A stretch of 11,253 nucleotides of DNA from Candidatus Woesebacteria bacterium (lineage in GTDB: Bacteria; Patescibacteriota; Microgenomatia; UBA1406; GWC2-37-13), in contig JAGOLU010000021.1 in NCBI GenBank assembly GCA_017993865.1, positions 1 through 11,253 on the forward strand, given 5' to 3'. The notes under the pieces were generated by a model, which worked only from the letters and a program-made list of their open reading frames with translations, searched no databases and was not told where the DNA came from. The translations under genes were made by a program, and so were the position numbers. Below, in pieces: positions 1 to 6,527 of the stretch (its first letter is position 1; the number at the start of each line of letters is the position of its first letter).

Positions 1-92
1 ACCATGAGTCCGAAAAGCGCAACTACAGCGACAACAAACACCCTTGGAAAGGCTATTTTCCGTTGCGGTTGAAGGAATAAATCAGAATACAT
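1..92 (-). CDS. N-terminal fragment of an unidentified membrane protein (cut by window edge)
   Basis: Only about 30 codons are visible, running off the left edge. The reading frame opens with ATG at 92-90 and encodes MYSDLFLQPQ, followed by a basic patch (RK), then a hydrophobic run (about residues 17-30, VFVVAVVALFGLMV) that looks like a signal anchor or first transmembrane helix. An in-frame stop lies at 107-105, so the only other upstream start would be TTG at 98-96. There is no clear Shine-Dalgarno site. An extended -10-like sequence (TGC TAGTAT, 130-122) lies about 30 bases upstream, so this gene may have its own promoter rather than depend on the pilus operon 117 bases away. The family cannot be recognised from this fragment. 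Its position after pilN/pilO-like genes makes a surface or pilus-related role possible, but that is only inference. Confidence 0.6.
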   Translation of the reverse strand, partial: MYSDLFLQPQRKIAFPRVFVVAVVALFGLM

Positions 93-121
93 ACCCAAAA
101 TTGCTTAGGTTTAATGAGTAC

Positions 122-130
122 ATACTAGCA
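122..130 (-). promoter_or_regulatory. Candidate extended -10 promoter for the truncated left-edge gene
   Basis: Read on the minus strand, the sequence is TGC followed by TAGTAT, an extended -10 motif. Transcription would begin near 115, leaving about 23 untranslated bases before the ATG at 92. No good -35 hexamer is visible 17 bases upstream, which is tolerated by extended -10 promoters. The call rests on motif match and placement only. Confidence 0.35.
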
Positions 131-208
131 TAAATCCCTCTAGAAGCGAAGTGGATAGGTGAGGGGTATAGAGAGCTGTATCGGTGGATGGGCTGTAAAG
201 AACCATAA

Positions 209-421
209 TCACTCAGTCATGACTTTCAGCTTTTCAAAAATTGCCGTGTCGATCTTATTAATAAGCACGGGAGGAACATCAACGGACAGATCCTGTGTGT
301 CTATTCTCCCCTTTTGCAAAGCGTCGTACGACACAAATATGATCACTACCACAAAGATTAGTATTGCAAGCAACAACACATCGCGTTTAGCAAAATATTT
401 GTTCACCGTGGCCGTTGTCAT
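209..421 (-). CDS. Small single-pass membrane protein, third gene of the pilN-pilO operon
   Basis: A 70-residue protein with a cytoplasmic-looking basic start (MTTATVNKYFAKRD), one strongly hydrophobic helix at about residues 14-32, and a short external tail of about 38 residues rich in acidic and hydrophobic positions. Its ATG overlaps the stop codon of the upstream pilO-like gene (ATGA at 421-418), which points to translational coupling and a shared function. I do not recognise the family. By position it could be a small accessory subunit of the pilus inner-membrane platform, taking the place usually held by PilP in proteobacterial pilMNOPQ clusters. It is not a lipoprotein (no lipobox cysteine) and shows no sequence sign of being PilP, so this is inference from context. 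The gene is followed by 117 bases before the next start. Confidence 0.7.
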   Translation of the reverse strand: MTTATVNKYFAKRDVLLLAILIFVVVIIFVSYDALQKGRIDTQDLSVDVPPVLINKIDTAIFEKLKVMTE

Positions 422-1014
422 AAGTAATAGGCTTCAACTTCTAATCTCATCTCTAATTCAGCACTATCCGAAGACCCTTCGGGTCTCGATAGTAGAAGTG
501 TTTTTACCGATTTTATGCGTCGTTGATTGAGAATCTTCTGCAAGATCTCACGAGTTGTGGCGTACGAACCACTGACGTTGACCAAAATCTTGTATGTTTG
601 TAGAGTCCCGATTTTACTAACCTTCGTCTCTGCCTTAGGCGGAGTTATGAGGTAGCTTGGGAATGTGTATGTCCTCGTTGAGACATACTTTAAGAATGAG
701 TCTTTTATATCCTGAGTTAACTGATACATTTGAACATTCTCAGGTATGGCTTGATCTAAGAGCGTAAAATCTTCTCTCTTTGTTTCTAAGAGCCCTTGTA
801 GCTCGGTAAGATTCGAAATCGCCTTTTGATACTGCGAGGATAAAAGCACTGTCTCTTGCAGTTGCTTATTGCGGACAATATATTCGTTAACTTGAGGTCG
901 AACCATGAAAATGATCATGAGAATAAAAACGAAGAAGAATCCCAACAAATAGATTTGCTGAGAATAATCCTGACTCTTTTTTAATAATCCCTCGATTAAT
1001 TTGTTTTTTTCCAT
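418..1014 (-). CDS. PilO-like type IV pilus inner-membrane assembly protein
   Basis: A 198-residue bitopic protein. It has a short polar N-terminus (MEKNKLIEGLLKKSQ), one transmembrane helix at about residues 20-38, a predicted coiled segment at about 40-80 (LQETVLLSSQYQKAISNLTE), and a C-terminal alpha/beta domain with the pattern typical of PilO (a YKILVNVSGSY strand, a TTREILQKIL helix, then closing strands ending EMRLEVEAYY). PilO pairs with PilN in the inner membrane and links the pilus motor to the envelope complex. The frame is open to 1053, but I chose the ATG at 1014 because it lies one base after the pilN stop (1018-1016) and gives the usual short PilO N-terminus. It overlaps the next gene by four bases. 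Assignment rests on architecture, size and gene order, since PilO sequences diverge strongly. No symbol is given because the family match is by fold pattern. Confidence 0.7.
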   Translation of the reverse strand: MEKNKLIEGLLKKSQDYSQQIYLLGFFFVFILMIIFMVRPQVNEYIVRNKQLQETVLLSSQYQKAISNLTELQGLLETKREDFTLLDQAIPENVQMYQLTQDIKDSFLKYVSTRTYTFPSYLITPPKAETKVSKIGTLQTYKILVNVSGSYATTREILQKILNQRRIKSVKTLLLSRPEGSSDSAELEMRLEVEAYYL

Positions 1015-1015
1015 A

Positions 1016-1561
1016 CTAGGATTTCTTAATGTCTGCAGTTTTATACCCTTCAAGCGTCACCGAAAATGAATATTGTTTGTTGCCTTCTTTTTGGATATTC
1101 CCCGCTTTTACTTTCTCGAACTTAGCATCCTTTGTGAGTTTGCTAGCCAACTGTTGGATTACCCTGAAATCAGAAGTCACTGCTTTAATTTCAAGCTGCT
1201 TCTCGTCTATCAAGATAGATCGGACAGAGCTGTTCTTGGGGATAATTTGGGTTATGTAGTCAAGCTGAGCAAGAAGAGTGTCTTGCTTGGTAAAAACACC
1301 CTTGATGAGGGTTATTTTGCGTTGTGCATTTTCTAAGTCGGTCCGCAAGGGTCTCGTGGTAGAAACGATGGCTTTTTTCATTGCAAGTTTCTCTCTCTCA
1401 TCGACTAGCTTTTGATCCACCTGCACCCTCAGGAAGAAAATCACCAAAATCGCCGCCATAGTGAGCACTAATGCGTATCGAAAATAGTGGGTGATAAAGT
1501 AGCCAAACTGCTCACCAACATGTGATTTTTTCGATGGAAAAAGATTGATTGCGTATTTCAT
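1016..1561 (-). CDS. PilN-like type IV pilus assembly protein
   Basis: A 181-residue bitopic protein. The start MKYAINLFPS matches the cytoplasmic 'INLLP'-type motif by which PilN docks on the actin-like ATPase PilM. It is followed by a transmembrane helix at about residues 29-45, a coiled region at about 46-95, and a C-terminal ferredoxin-like domain (SVRSILIDEKQLEIKAV, then FRVIQQLASKL, then the closing strand SFSVTLEGY). With the next gene it should form the PilN-PilO inner-membrane heterodimer of a type IV pilus or related system. No pilM lies directly upstream; rpsT does. PilM is therefore encoded elsewhere or is missing. A TATAAT hexamer at 1589-1584 fits a promoter with a leader of about 15 bases. 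No Shine-Dalgarno site is evident. The next gene starts one base after this stop. Confidence 0.75.
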   Translation of the reverse strand: MKYAINLFPSKKSHVGEQFGYFITHYFRYALVLTMAAILVIFFLRVQVDQKLVDEREKLAMKKAIVSTTRPLRTDLENAQRKITLIKGVFTKQDTLLAQLDYITQIIPKNSSVRSILIDEKQLEIKAVTSDFRVIQQLASKLTKDAKFEKVKAGNIQKEGNKQYSFSVTLEGYKTADIKKS

Positions 1562-1583
1562 AGGTACAGTATGATGCAGAAAG

Positions 1584-1589
1584 ATTATA
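1584..1589 (-). promoter_or_regulatory. Candidate -10 element for the pilus operon
   Basis: A perfect TATAAT on the minus strand lies in the 52-base gap between the rpsT stop and the pilN-like ATG, 22 bases before the start codon. The -35 region at 17 bases spacing is poor (TTTCTT). The call is based on the -10 match and on its place in an intergenic gap. Confidence 0.4.
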
Positions 1590-1613
1590 TACTATTCGCA
1601 GATAGGAAGAAAC

Positions 1614-1850
1614 TCATTTCGATGCAACCCGAGATTTGAGGCGTCCAGCTTTTTGTTTGCTGAGGATGCCTCGCTTGGTGGCTTTATCGATAATCTTATA
1701 CGCGCCCGCAACATCGACGGTTGTGCCTGCGGCTGTAGCACGCTTTGCTCCATGTAAGAGCTGGTCTATTTTACTTTTGTACATAACATTTGCTTTTGTG
1801 CGTTTAAGATCTTTGCGCACTTTTTTCTTTGATGATTTGAGATTTGCCAT
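1614..1850 (-). CDS. rpsT: 30S ribosomal protein bS20
   Basis: A 78-residue, strongly basic, helical protein. The start MANLKSSKKKVRKDLKR is the typical bS20 N-terminus (MANIKSAKKR pattern), and the rest follows the family's three-helix plan, with the conserved AYKIIDKATKRGIL segment and a final basic KAGRLKSRVA. bS20 binds 16S rRNA early in small-subunit assembly. The length is slightly below the usual 85-90 residues. The frame is open upstream to 1949, but the extension overlaps the previous gene and lacks bS20 character, so I chose the ATG at 1850. A TATAAT at 1868-1863 stands only 12 bases before that ATG and no Shine-Dalgarno site is present (TTTATCCT precedes the start), so the mRNA is probably leaderless or nearly so. 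Confidence 0.95.
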   Translation of the reverse strand: MANLKSSKKKVRKDLKRTKANVMYKSKIDQLLHGAKRATAAGTTVDVAGAYKIIDKATKRGILSKQKAGRLKSRVASK

Positions 1851-1862
1851 AGGATAAAGCTT

Positions 1863-1868
1863 ATTATA
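1863..1868 (-). promoter_or_regulatory. -10 element of rpsT, close to the start codon
   Basis: A perfect TATAAT on the minus strand with 12 bases to the rpsT ATG. A start of transcription 6-8 bases downstream would leave a leader of about 4-6 bases. The -35 region is weak. It lies between the stop of the upstream gene (1891) and rpsT, so rpsT can be transcribed independently. Confidence 0.5.
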
Positions 1869-1890
1869 CCTCGAAATCGCTGAATTTGCA

Positions 1891-2388
1891 TCATAAATCT
1901 GAGCTCGAGAAGCTTTTCTCAAAGAGCCTTGATCCGTACTCTCCCTCAAACTTTAGCCGAACAACCACGTCGCTGGTGATATTGTGATATCTACATACAT
2001 TTTTTGAGCAGGTTCCAAGCGTGATTTGTCGCTCAAAAAGCTTCGGGAAAGAGGTGGCTCCGTCTTTTGGTTTTGCGGTGCTAAAAACCCCTTCAGATTC
2101 TTGCTCTTTGGTAGAGTAGGTAAACTCGTACTCGATGATGGATGTCTTATCTGGAACTCCCTCAACCACTAACTTCACTTCCTTCTTGGGTTGGATAGAG
2201 ACAAGTTTTACCTTTACTTCCGGCCCCACAGTCGGAATAACCTCATTTTCGTCTTGCGAGTCAAGAAGTTGGGATGTTCTCTTGACTTCGGTAGTCGCTG
2301 GTTTGCGCATCATGAGCATGCCAACTACCATAACAAGTGCGACTAAACCAATCCCTGCAGCAATCATAATCTTGGTGTTTTTGTTCAT
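1891..2388 (-). CDS. Unidentified membrane-anchored extracytoplasmic protein
   Basis: A 165-residue protein I do not recognise. It begins with a short basic stretch (MNKNTK), then one hydrophobic helix at about residues 7-27 (ending in MRKP), a polar linker at about 28-55, and a domain of alternating hydrophobic and charged residues at about 56-165 that looks all-beta. Two cysteines six residues apart (CSKNVC, 127-132) could form a disulfide outside the membrane. Orientation is likely N-in, C-out. The gene starts 14 bases after the glyQS stop, so it may be cotranscribed with glyQS under T-box control, although no functional link to glycine is apparent. No Shine-Dalgarno site is visible. It could be an Ig-like surface domain or a secreted binding protein; neither can be decided from sequence alone. 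Confidence 0.75.
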   Translation of the reverse strand: MNKNTKIMIAAGIGLVALVMVVGMLMMRKPATTEVKRTSQLLDSQDENEVIPTVGPEVKVKLVSIQPKKEVKLVVEGVPDKTSIIEYEFTYSTKEQESEGVFSTAKPKDGATSFPKLFERQITLGTCSKNVCRYHNITSDVVVRLKFEGEYGSRLFEKSFSSSDL

Positions 2389-2402
2389 ATTGAGATTTCT
2401 AA

Positions 2403-3803
2403 TTAGGTAATCTTACTCATTATATATGGTAAGAGCTCATTTGTGGACACTCTCTCTTGCTTCATGCTATCCCGTTCTCGCACAGTCACTGACTCTGATT
2501 CAATTGAATCATAGTCTACGGTGACGCAAAAAGGCGTCCCTATTTCATCCTGCCGACGATACATCTTGCCAATATTACCAGCATCATCAAACTCTGCGGA
2601 GACTGACTTTGCGATATTTTGGTATATGGACTGCGCGAATGCACGGAGCTTCTCGTCTTTCTGGAGCGGGAATATGGCAACTTTCACCGGTGCGACCGAT
2701 GGGTTTAATCTCAACACTGTCCGTTTCTTCCCCTCACCCAAGTCTTCTTCGGCATAAGCATCTACAAGGGTCATGAGGAATAAGCGGTTCACCCCTACTG
2801 CGGGCTCTATGACGTGGGGGACAAATTTGCGGCCTGTGGCAGAATCTACATATTCAAGAGATTTGCCCGAATGCTGCATATGTGCTTTTAAATCAAAGTC
2901 TGTCCTATATGCTAATCCCCACAGTTCTTTCCACCCGAACGGGAAATGGTAGTCTAGATCGTAGGTGTCTTTACTGTAATGTGATCGCTCTTTGTCGGTG
3001 TGTTGGCGCCAACGCAGATTCTCCTCACTGATCCCAAGTGTGCCCGTCACGAATTTAAACATTTGTTCTTTCCACTCATCCATAAGTACCTGCCATTCAG
3101 TTTGCTCAGGATCAAAAAAGTATTCTATCTCAGCCTGTTCAAATTCGAACGTCCGGAAAACAAACTGTCCTTGAGTAATCTCATTGCGGAAGCTCTTCCC
3201 GATTTGCCCGACGCCAAATGGCAACTTCACCCTACAAGAATCAAGGATTTGTTTGAAATTGGCAAATATCCCTTGTGCTGTCTCACCACGGAGATAGACC
3301 TTTGACTTGTCACCAGAAACGGTACCCAATTCTGTCTCAAACAAAAGGTTAAAAGGTTTTGGTTCAGTAAGCTCGTTACCATCGGGTGAGGTTATTTTAT
3401 TGTCTGTAATAAACTGAGCCATCTCATCTATTTTCATATTTTCCACAACAACTACGCCCTCGTCTTTTGGGCGTTTGTTTTTTTGGAGCCATTCCTCAAT
3501 TAAGTGATCAGCTCTATACCGTTTATGTGTCTTCTTGTCCTCAACAAGCGGGTCACTGAATGAGCCCACATGTCCTGATGCCACCCATGTTGTGGGGTGT
3601 TGAATAATTTGTGAGTCGATGCCAACCATGTCTGGGCGTCTGCGGACAAAGGTCGTCCACCAAAGATCGCGAATATTCTTTATGAGCTCAGAGCCGTACG
3701 GACCATAGTCGTAAGAGTTTGCAAGACCACCATAAATTTCTGATGTTGGATATACAAACCCGCGCCTCTTCGCAAAAGCAACTATTGTGTCTAACGTTAC
3801 CAT
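2403..3803 (-). CDS. glyQS: Glycyl-tRNA synthetase, single-chain alpha2 type
   Basis: A 466-residue class II aminoacyl-tRNA synthetase that attaches glycine to tRNA-Gly. It is the homodimeric type found in Thermus, archaea and eukaryotes, not the alpha2beta2 GlyQ/GlyS type. Visible marks are the N-terminal motif GFVYPTSEIYGG (15-26) and YDYGPYG (31-37), LRGETAQGIF (171-180), the motif 2 FRNE (205-208) followed by FRTFEFEQAEIEYF, the motif 3 segment EPAVGVNRLF (333-342), and a C-terminal anticodon-binding domain (about 371-466) with the DDAGNIGKMYRRQDEIGTP signature. Length fits the family. ATG at 3803 gives the standard N-terminus. The gene is preceded by a T-box leader and an AT-only inverted repeat 12 bases before the start. 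No Shine-Dalgarno site is visible. The downstream gene follows after 14 bases. Confidence 0.97.
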   Translation of the reverse strand: MVTLDTIVAFAKRRGFVYPTSEIYGGLANSYDYGPYGSELIKNIRDLWWTTFVRRRPDMVGIDSQIIQHPTTWVASGHVGSFSDPLVEDKKTHKRYRADHLIEEWLQKNKRPKDEGVVVVENMKIDEMAQFITDNKITSPDGNELTEPKPFNLLFETELGTVSGDKSKVYLRGETAQGIFANFKQILDSCRVKLPFGVGQIGKSFRNEITQGQFVFRTFEFEQAEIEYFFDPEQTEWQVLMDEWKEQMFKFVTGTLGISEENLRWRQHTDKERSHYSKDTYDLDYHFPFGWKELWGLAYRTDFDLKAHMQHSGKSLEYVDSATGRKFVPHVIEPAVGVNRLFLMTLVDAYAEEDLGEGKKRTVLRLNPSVAPVKVAIFPLQKDEKLRAFAQSIYQNIAKSVSAEFDDAGNIGKMYRRQDEIGTPFCVTVDYDSIESESVTVRERDSMKQERVSTNELLPYIMSKIT

Positions 3804-3815
3804 AATTTCATGAGT

Positions 3816-3840
3816 AATTAATAATTTTCAATTATCAATT
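3816..3840 (-). repeat. AT-only inverted repeat just upstream of the glyQS start
   Basis: On the minus strand AATTGATAATT, then GAA, then AATTATTAATT: two 11-base arms that pair completely as RNA with a single G-U wobble and a three-base loop. It sits after the T-box terminator and 12 bases before the glyQS ATG, where the ribosome must bind. It contains no GC pair except the wobble G, so it would be a weak, temperature-sensitive hairpin, or a DNA-level operator palindrome. It has no following T-run that would make it a terminator of its own. Confidence 0.55.
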
Positions 3841-3841
3841 T

Positions 3842-3885
3842 ATAAAAAGCCGTCCAGAATCAGCCAAAGGCTGACTCGGGACGGC
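3842..3885 (-). terminator. T-box regulated intrinsic terminator
   Basis: Minus-strand hairpin with outer arms GCCGTCC (3885-3879) and GGACGGC (3855-3849), inner arms GTCAGCC and GGCTGAT, a TTT loop, and one C-U mismatch plus two further pairs between the two helices, about 16 pairs in total. It is followed at once by TTTTT (3848-3844). The 5' arm overlaps the 3' arm of the T-box antiterminator, so the two structures exclude each other. Confidence 0.92.
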
Positions 3886-4008
3886 CGTTATGGTCGTGGT
3901 TCCACCCGAATTACCTATCAATCCGCCGATTTGACGAAGATAGATCACTCTTGTTGTTATTGTCGCTCCGCAAGAGCCAACCTTGCATCATTGCAACAAC
4001 AGACGATC
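3842..4008 (-). promoter_or_regulatory. Glycine T-box riboswitch (tRNA-sensing leader of glyQS)
   Basis: The minus strand carries the conserved T-box GGGTGGAACCACG (3907-3895). The antiterminator can be drawn in canonical form: helix A1 UCGGG with CCCGA, the seven-base bulge UGGAACC, helix A2 ACG with CGU, and an 11-base loop. The first four bulge bases, UGGA, complement the UCCA end of tRNA-Gly, whose discriminator base is U, which fits the downstream glycyl-tRNA synthetase. The competing terminator lies at 3885-3842. Upstream is a short Stem I (4008-3943) closed by GAUC/GAUC and UGUUGUU/AACAACA and capped by GCAAG-GUUGGCU-CUUGC, then a smaller stem CUAUC/GAUAG. Uncharged tRNA-Gly should stabilise the antiterminator and let transcription continue into glyQS. 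The specifier codon is not certain: GGC lies in the terminal loop and GGA in the 3' side of the internal loop. Confidence 0.92.
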
Positions 4009-4010
4009 AC

Positions 4011-4019
4011 ATTTTAACA
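4011..4019 (-). promoter_or_regulatory. Extended -10 promoter of the glyQS T-box transcript
   Basis: TGT followed by TAAAAT on the minus strand forms an extended -10 element. Initiation about 4004-4005 would start the RNA right at the base of the T-box Stem I, which is the position expected for a T-box leader of about 200 bases. No convincing -35 hexamer is seen at 17 bases. It lies 50 bases after the recO stop. Confidence 0.55.
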
Positions 4020-4066
4020 CGATTACGAGAAATATGCAGCAACGAGCAAATTTCGCCCTCAAACCT

Positions 4067-4597
4067 CTATATTACAAATCTTACTTGTTCGTCTATAACT
4101 TTATTCATAACCTCGTGGATATCATCGTAGGTCGTGACAGGATACCGACCATAGCCAAGTGTTTCGCATATTTCTCTTACGAACGCGAAGAGTACGTCAT
4201 CGTGCTTAGCGTCAACACTATTGAGATGTACTATTGCTCGTAGCAGCATCTCATACACCATGCCTTCTTCCTGCTCCAAAGGTAGCATTCTGTCTAGCAC
4301 AAGCAATATATTGTACAAAACTCGCGTTTTATCTTCTGACTCTTTGAGTATGGAAAAACCGGATTGTAGATTGGTCGACCGAACATACCATGTTCCACTG
4401 GGGTGCGAAGCTGCATCGATCCCAATAAGGTTGCCAGTCTGAAGGTGAGATGATCGACGAGAAGTTATTTTCTGCCCCCCTTTCACAATAAAGTGCATCT
4501 TTCCTCTTTGCTTGGTAAACACCGTTATAGACTGGGTCATCTCAAGCAAAGTATATTTTTTGAGCACAAAACCCTCGAAAGTCGTTGAATATGCCAT
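4067..4597 (-). CDS. recO: DNA repair protein RecO, shortened form
   Basis: RecO helps RecR load RecA on single-stranded DNA coated with SSB during recombinational repair. The N-terminal OB fold is clear: FEGFVLKKYTLLEMTQSITV, then FTKQRGKMHFIVKGGQK (about residues 7-43), followed by the strand turn SSHLQTGNLI. The C-terminal part (about 80-176) is helical. At 176 residues the protein is well below the usual 230-250, and the cysteine zinc site found in many RecO proteins is absent. The frame is open upstream to 4702, but that stretch overlaps the end of the previous gene and has no RecO character, so I chose ATG at 4597, 52 bases after that gene's stop. An extended -10 ends nine bases before this ATG, so the message is probably leaderless. 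It is followed by the separately promoted glyQS leader. Confidence 0.85.
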   Translation of the reverse strand: MAYSTTFEGFVLKKYTLLEMTQSITVFTKQRGKMHFIVKGGQKITSRRSSHLQTGNLIGIDAASHPSGTWYVRSTNLQSGFSILKESEDKTRVLYNILLVLDRMLPLEQEEGMVYEMLLRAIVHLNSVDAKHDDVLFAFVREICETLGYGRYPVTTYDDIHEVMNKVIDEQVRFVI

Positions 4598-4606
4598 ACA
4601 AGAGTC

Positions 4607-4636
4607 AATATAACAAGAAATCCTACCCGAATGCAA
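4607..4636 (-). promoter_or_regulatory. Promoter of recO, predicted leaderless
   Basis: On the minus strand TTGCAT (4636-4631), an 18-base spacer, then TATATT (4612-4607) preceded by TGT, giving both a -35 and an extended -10. Only nine bases separate the -10 from the recO ATG at 4597, so transcription would start at or within three bases of the start codon. No Shine-Dalgarno site is present. Confidence 0.55.
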
Positions 4637-4649
4637 TAGGTTTATGTGG

Positions 4650-6527
4650 TTATCGAACCTCTGTGTCTTTGAGAAGAGTGGAGTCGAACTTCTTCTCCCC
4701 ATCGATAGTCACACTCCACTGCTGATCTTGAACACCTCCCTGTTTTTGTATGTAAAGCTTCTTGCTGTCAACACTAGGGGGCAATGTATATTCGACACTT
4801 ACCTCCGCACGACCTTCAGGATTGACTATCATAAATCCTTCGAAAACCGTAAGGTCAAGCTCGTCATAGGTGCGTACTTGTGTCGTCGACCCTTTGAGAG
4901 TTCCAAGCTTAGATCCTTTGGGTACATAAAACCGAATCCAGTTGCGGAGTGGAGCGTTCAAACAAAGAACCTCTGTTTGTTCCAAATTACAGTTTGAAGC
5001 GGGAAATGGATTCTTAAAGGTGATTTTCACCGTTCGTTTGCTTCCGACTGTACTAGACTCTATTGACTCTTTCACAAAGAGATTGGACTTCTGTCCCCCA
5101 AAATTCACGTTGTTAATGTGTAGATAGTCTTCCCCGCTTTTGCTTTCTACTCGTCCCGCCCAGCCCATCTTCTCCATCGCCGCCTGAGTTTCAGGTTTCG
5201 TAAAATACATCATGACATGCTTTTCATCCATATTTTGCAACATTGTTTGGGTAACACGCCCCCAATATCTGCTGGGTGATGCGCCTATCGCGAAGTTCAT
5301 GAGATCTTTGAGTAGCGAGCTCAAAATTGCTTTTCTGTTGCCACGTTCATAGCCAACCTGTGTTCCTATTGACTGGAGCAGAGTGTAGATCACTTGCGGA
5401 CAGTCGCAACGCGTATCTATTTCCGTTGAGAACTTGATGCCGTCCACATATCGAGCGTACCCAACGACTTTCTCGTCTGTTTTTACTTCTTCACCAAAGA
5501 TGGTGATGAGATCAACGAGCACTTTGGTGTCAATAAAGAAAATGCCGTCGTATTCTACTGCTGAGCCGTATGTCTTATACAAAGACTGGAAATTTTTGAC
5601 CGACTCTACCAAATCTGGAGAGATGTTGGTGTCACGCAGGTACCACGCACTTACGCCTTTGAAATATCGAGCGATAGGGTCAGGGGCTTGTGCAGGGCGA
5701 ATGCCCGCATCGATATCGTAGATGTTGGTCACCCCCGCAAATTCAAACTTGCCTTTTTCTATGGTAAGCTCTGTGGTTCCTGTCCAGAACCCTCCGGTAG
5801 CCCGGCGCTCTTTGTCGTTTTGAAAAATAATGAGGTATCGCATTTGTTCTTTATTGCCCAATATAGTGGGAAGCTGTTTCAAGAAAGGTTGTGCATTCAC
5901 CAAAAGTCGATACATGCCGTCGAACTGGTCTTTTGCATTTTCAATTTGGGATCTTACCTCCATGCTTCCCAGTTTCTTTGGGTACCTTTCGGGGTCGATG
6001 GTATCAATCTTTGCCTTCGCTTTTGCCACATCTGCAGATATGGGCTCGATCTTTTTCATGAGTTCGTCGATGGTGAGTAGGGCTGTTTCGAGGCGTTGTT
6101 CTGTGGTTAGGTCATAGAGGTTTGTCTTGGACTTACCCTCTGCGTCTTTTTTAAGACCAAGAAGGTCTGCAATGGGCGCAATGGCCTGTATGGCCTGTGA
6201 GCCAGCAGAAAATAGAAAATCTCCCCCATCCAATGCCGCAAAATAATCCCGTACATGCGGAACAAAAGTGAATGCTTCAAACGCCTTCGAGTCTTGGCGG
6301 AGTCCATCGAATTCTTTTCGTAGTTCTGCTGTCTTTGTTGCAATAAGGTCAATGTCATTTTGAGTGAATATCTGTTTCATCTCAGAAGCCTTGGTTTTGA
6401 GGGTAACCATCCGTTTCTGTACCTTTTGGAAGGGAACGAATAAGAAGAAGTACGACGCAATAAGGAGGGCTAATGTAACGGCCAAAAGCCCAACGCCAAC
6501 CCGAATTAAAATAGATTTCTTGGACAT
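4650..6527 (-). CDS. DUF4012 domain membrane protein
   Basis: A 625-residue protein with a basic N-terminus (MSKKSILIR) and one transmembrane helix at about residues 8-31, then a long extracytoplasmic part. Residues about 35-75 and 140-215 look helical or coiled. The DUF4012 core follows: RYLIIFQNDKERRATGGFW (230-248), an NIYDIDAG segment (268-275), WYLRDTNISPD (295-305), and YDGIFFIDTKVLVDLI (326-341). The rest (about 480-625) is beta-rich. The family has no established biochemical role. It is frequent in Parcubacteria, Chloroflexota and Actinobacteria and is often found beside exopolysaccharide genes, as here, where it follows a sugar-phosphate transferase by 75 bases. I infer a role in making or anchoring the surface glycan. 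A TACAAT at 6561-6556 is a possible -10 element. Possible disulfide cysteines occur at about 374 and 376 (RCDC). Confidence 0.85.
   Translation of the reverse strand: MSKKSILIRVGVGLLAVTLALLIASYFFLFVPFQKVQKRMVTLKTKASEMKQIFTQNDIDLIATKTAELRKEFDGLRQDSKAFEAFTFVPHVRDYFAALDGGDFLFSAGSQAIQAIAPIADLLGLKKDAEGKSKTNLYDLTTEQRLETALLTIDELMKKIEPISADVAKAKAKIDTIDPERYPKKLGSMEVRSQIENAKDQFDGMYRLLVNAQPFLKQLPTILGNKEQMRYLIIFQNDKERRATGGFWTGTTELTIEKGKFEFAGVTNIYDIDAGIRPAQAPDPIARYFKGVSAWYLRDTNISPDLVESVKNFQSLYKTYGSAVEYDGIFFIDTKVLVDLITIFGEEVKTDEKVVGYARYVDGIKFSTEIDTRCDCPQVIYTLLQSIGTQVGYERGNRKAILSSLLKDLMNFAIGASPSRYWGRVTQTMLQNMDEKHVMMYFTKPETQAAMEKMGWAGRVESKSGEDYLHINNVNFGGQKSNLFVKESIESSTVGSKRTVKITFKNPFPASNCNLEQTEVLCLNAPLRNWIRFYVPKGSKLGTLKGSTTQVRTYDELDLTVFEGFMIVNPEGRAEVSVEYTLPPSVDSKKLYIQKQGGVQDQQWSVTIDGEKKFDSTLLKDTEVR

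Noticed and set aside
159..530. Open plus-strand frame of 123 codons
   Set aside because: It lies opposite two well-supported minus-strand genes and encodes a sequence with no coherent fold pattern. No promoter or Shine-Dalgarno site supports it.
1851..1949. Upstream extension of rpsT to 1949
   Set aside because: It overlaps the preceding gene, and the MANLKSSKKK start at 1850 is the conserved bS20 N-terminus.
4598..4702. Upstream extension of recO to 4702
   Set aside because: It would overlap the DUF4012 gene end, has no RecO similarity, and lies upstream of the likely recO promoter.
5688..6080. Open plus-strand frame of 130 codons
   Set aside because: It is antisense to the DUF4012 gene, has no initiation signals, and its residues mirror the codon pattern of the opposite strand.
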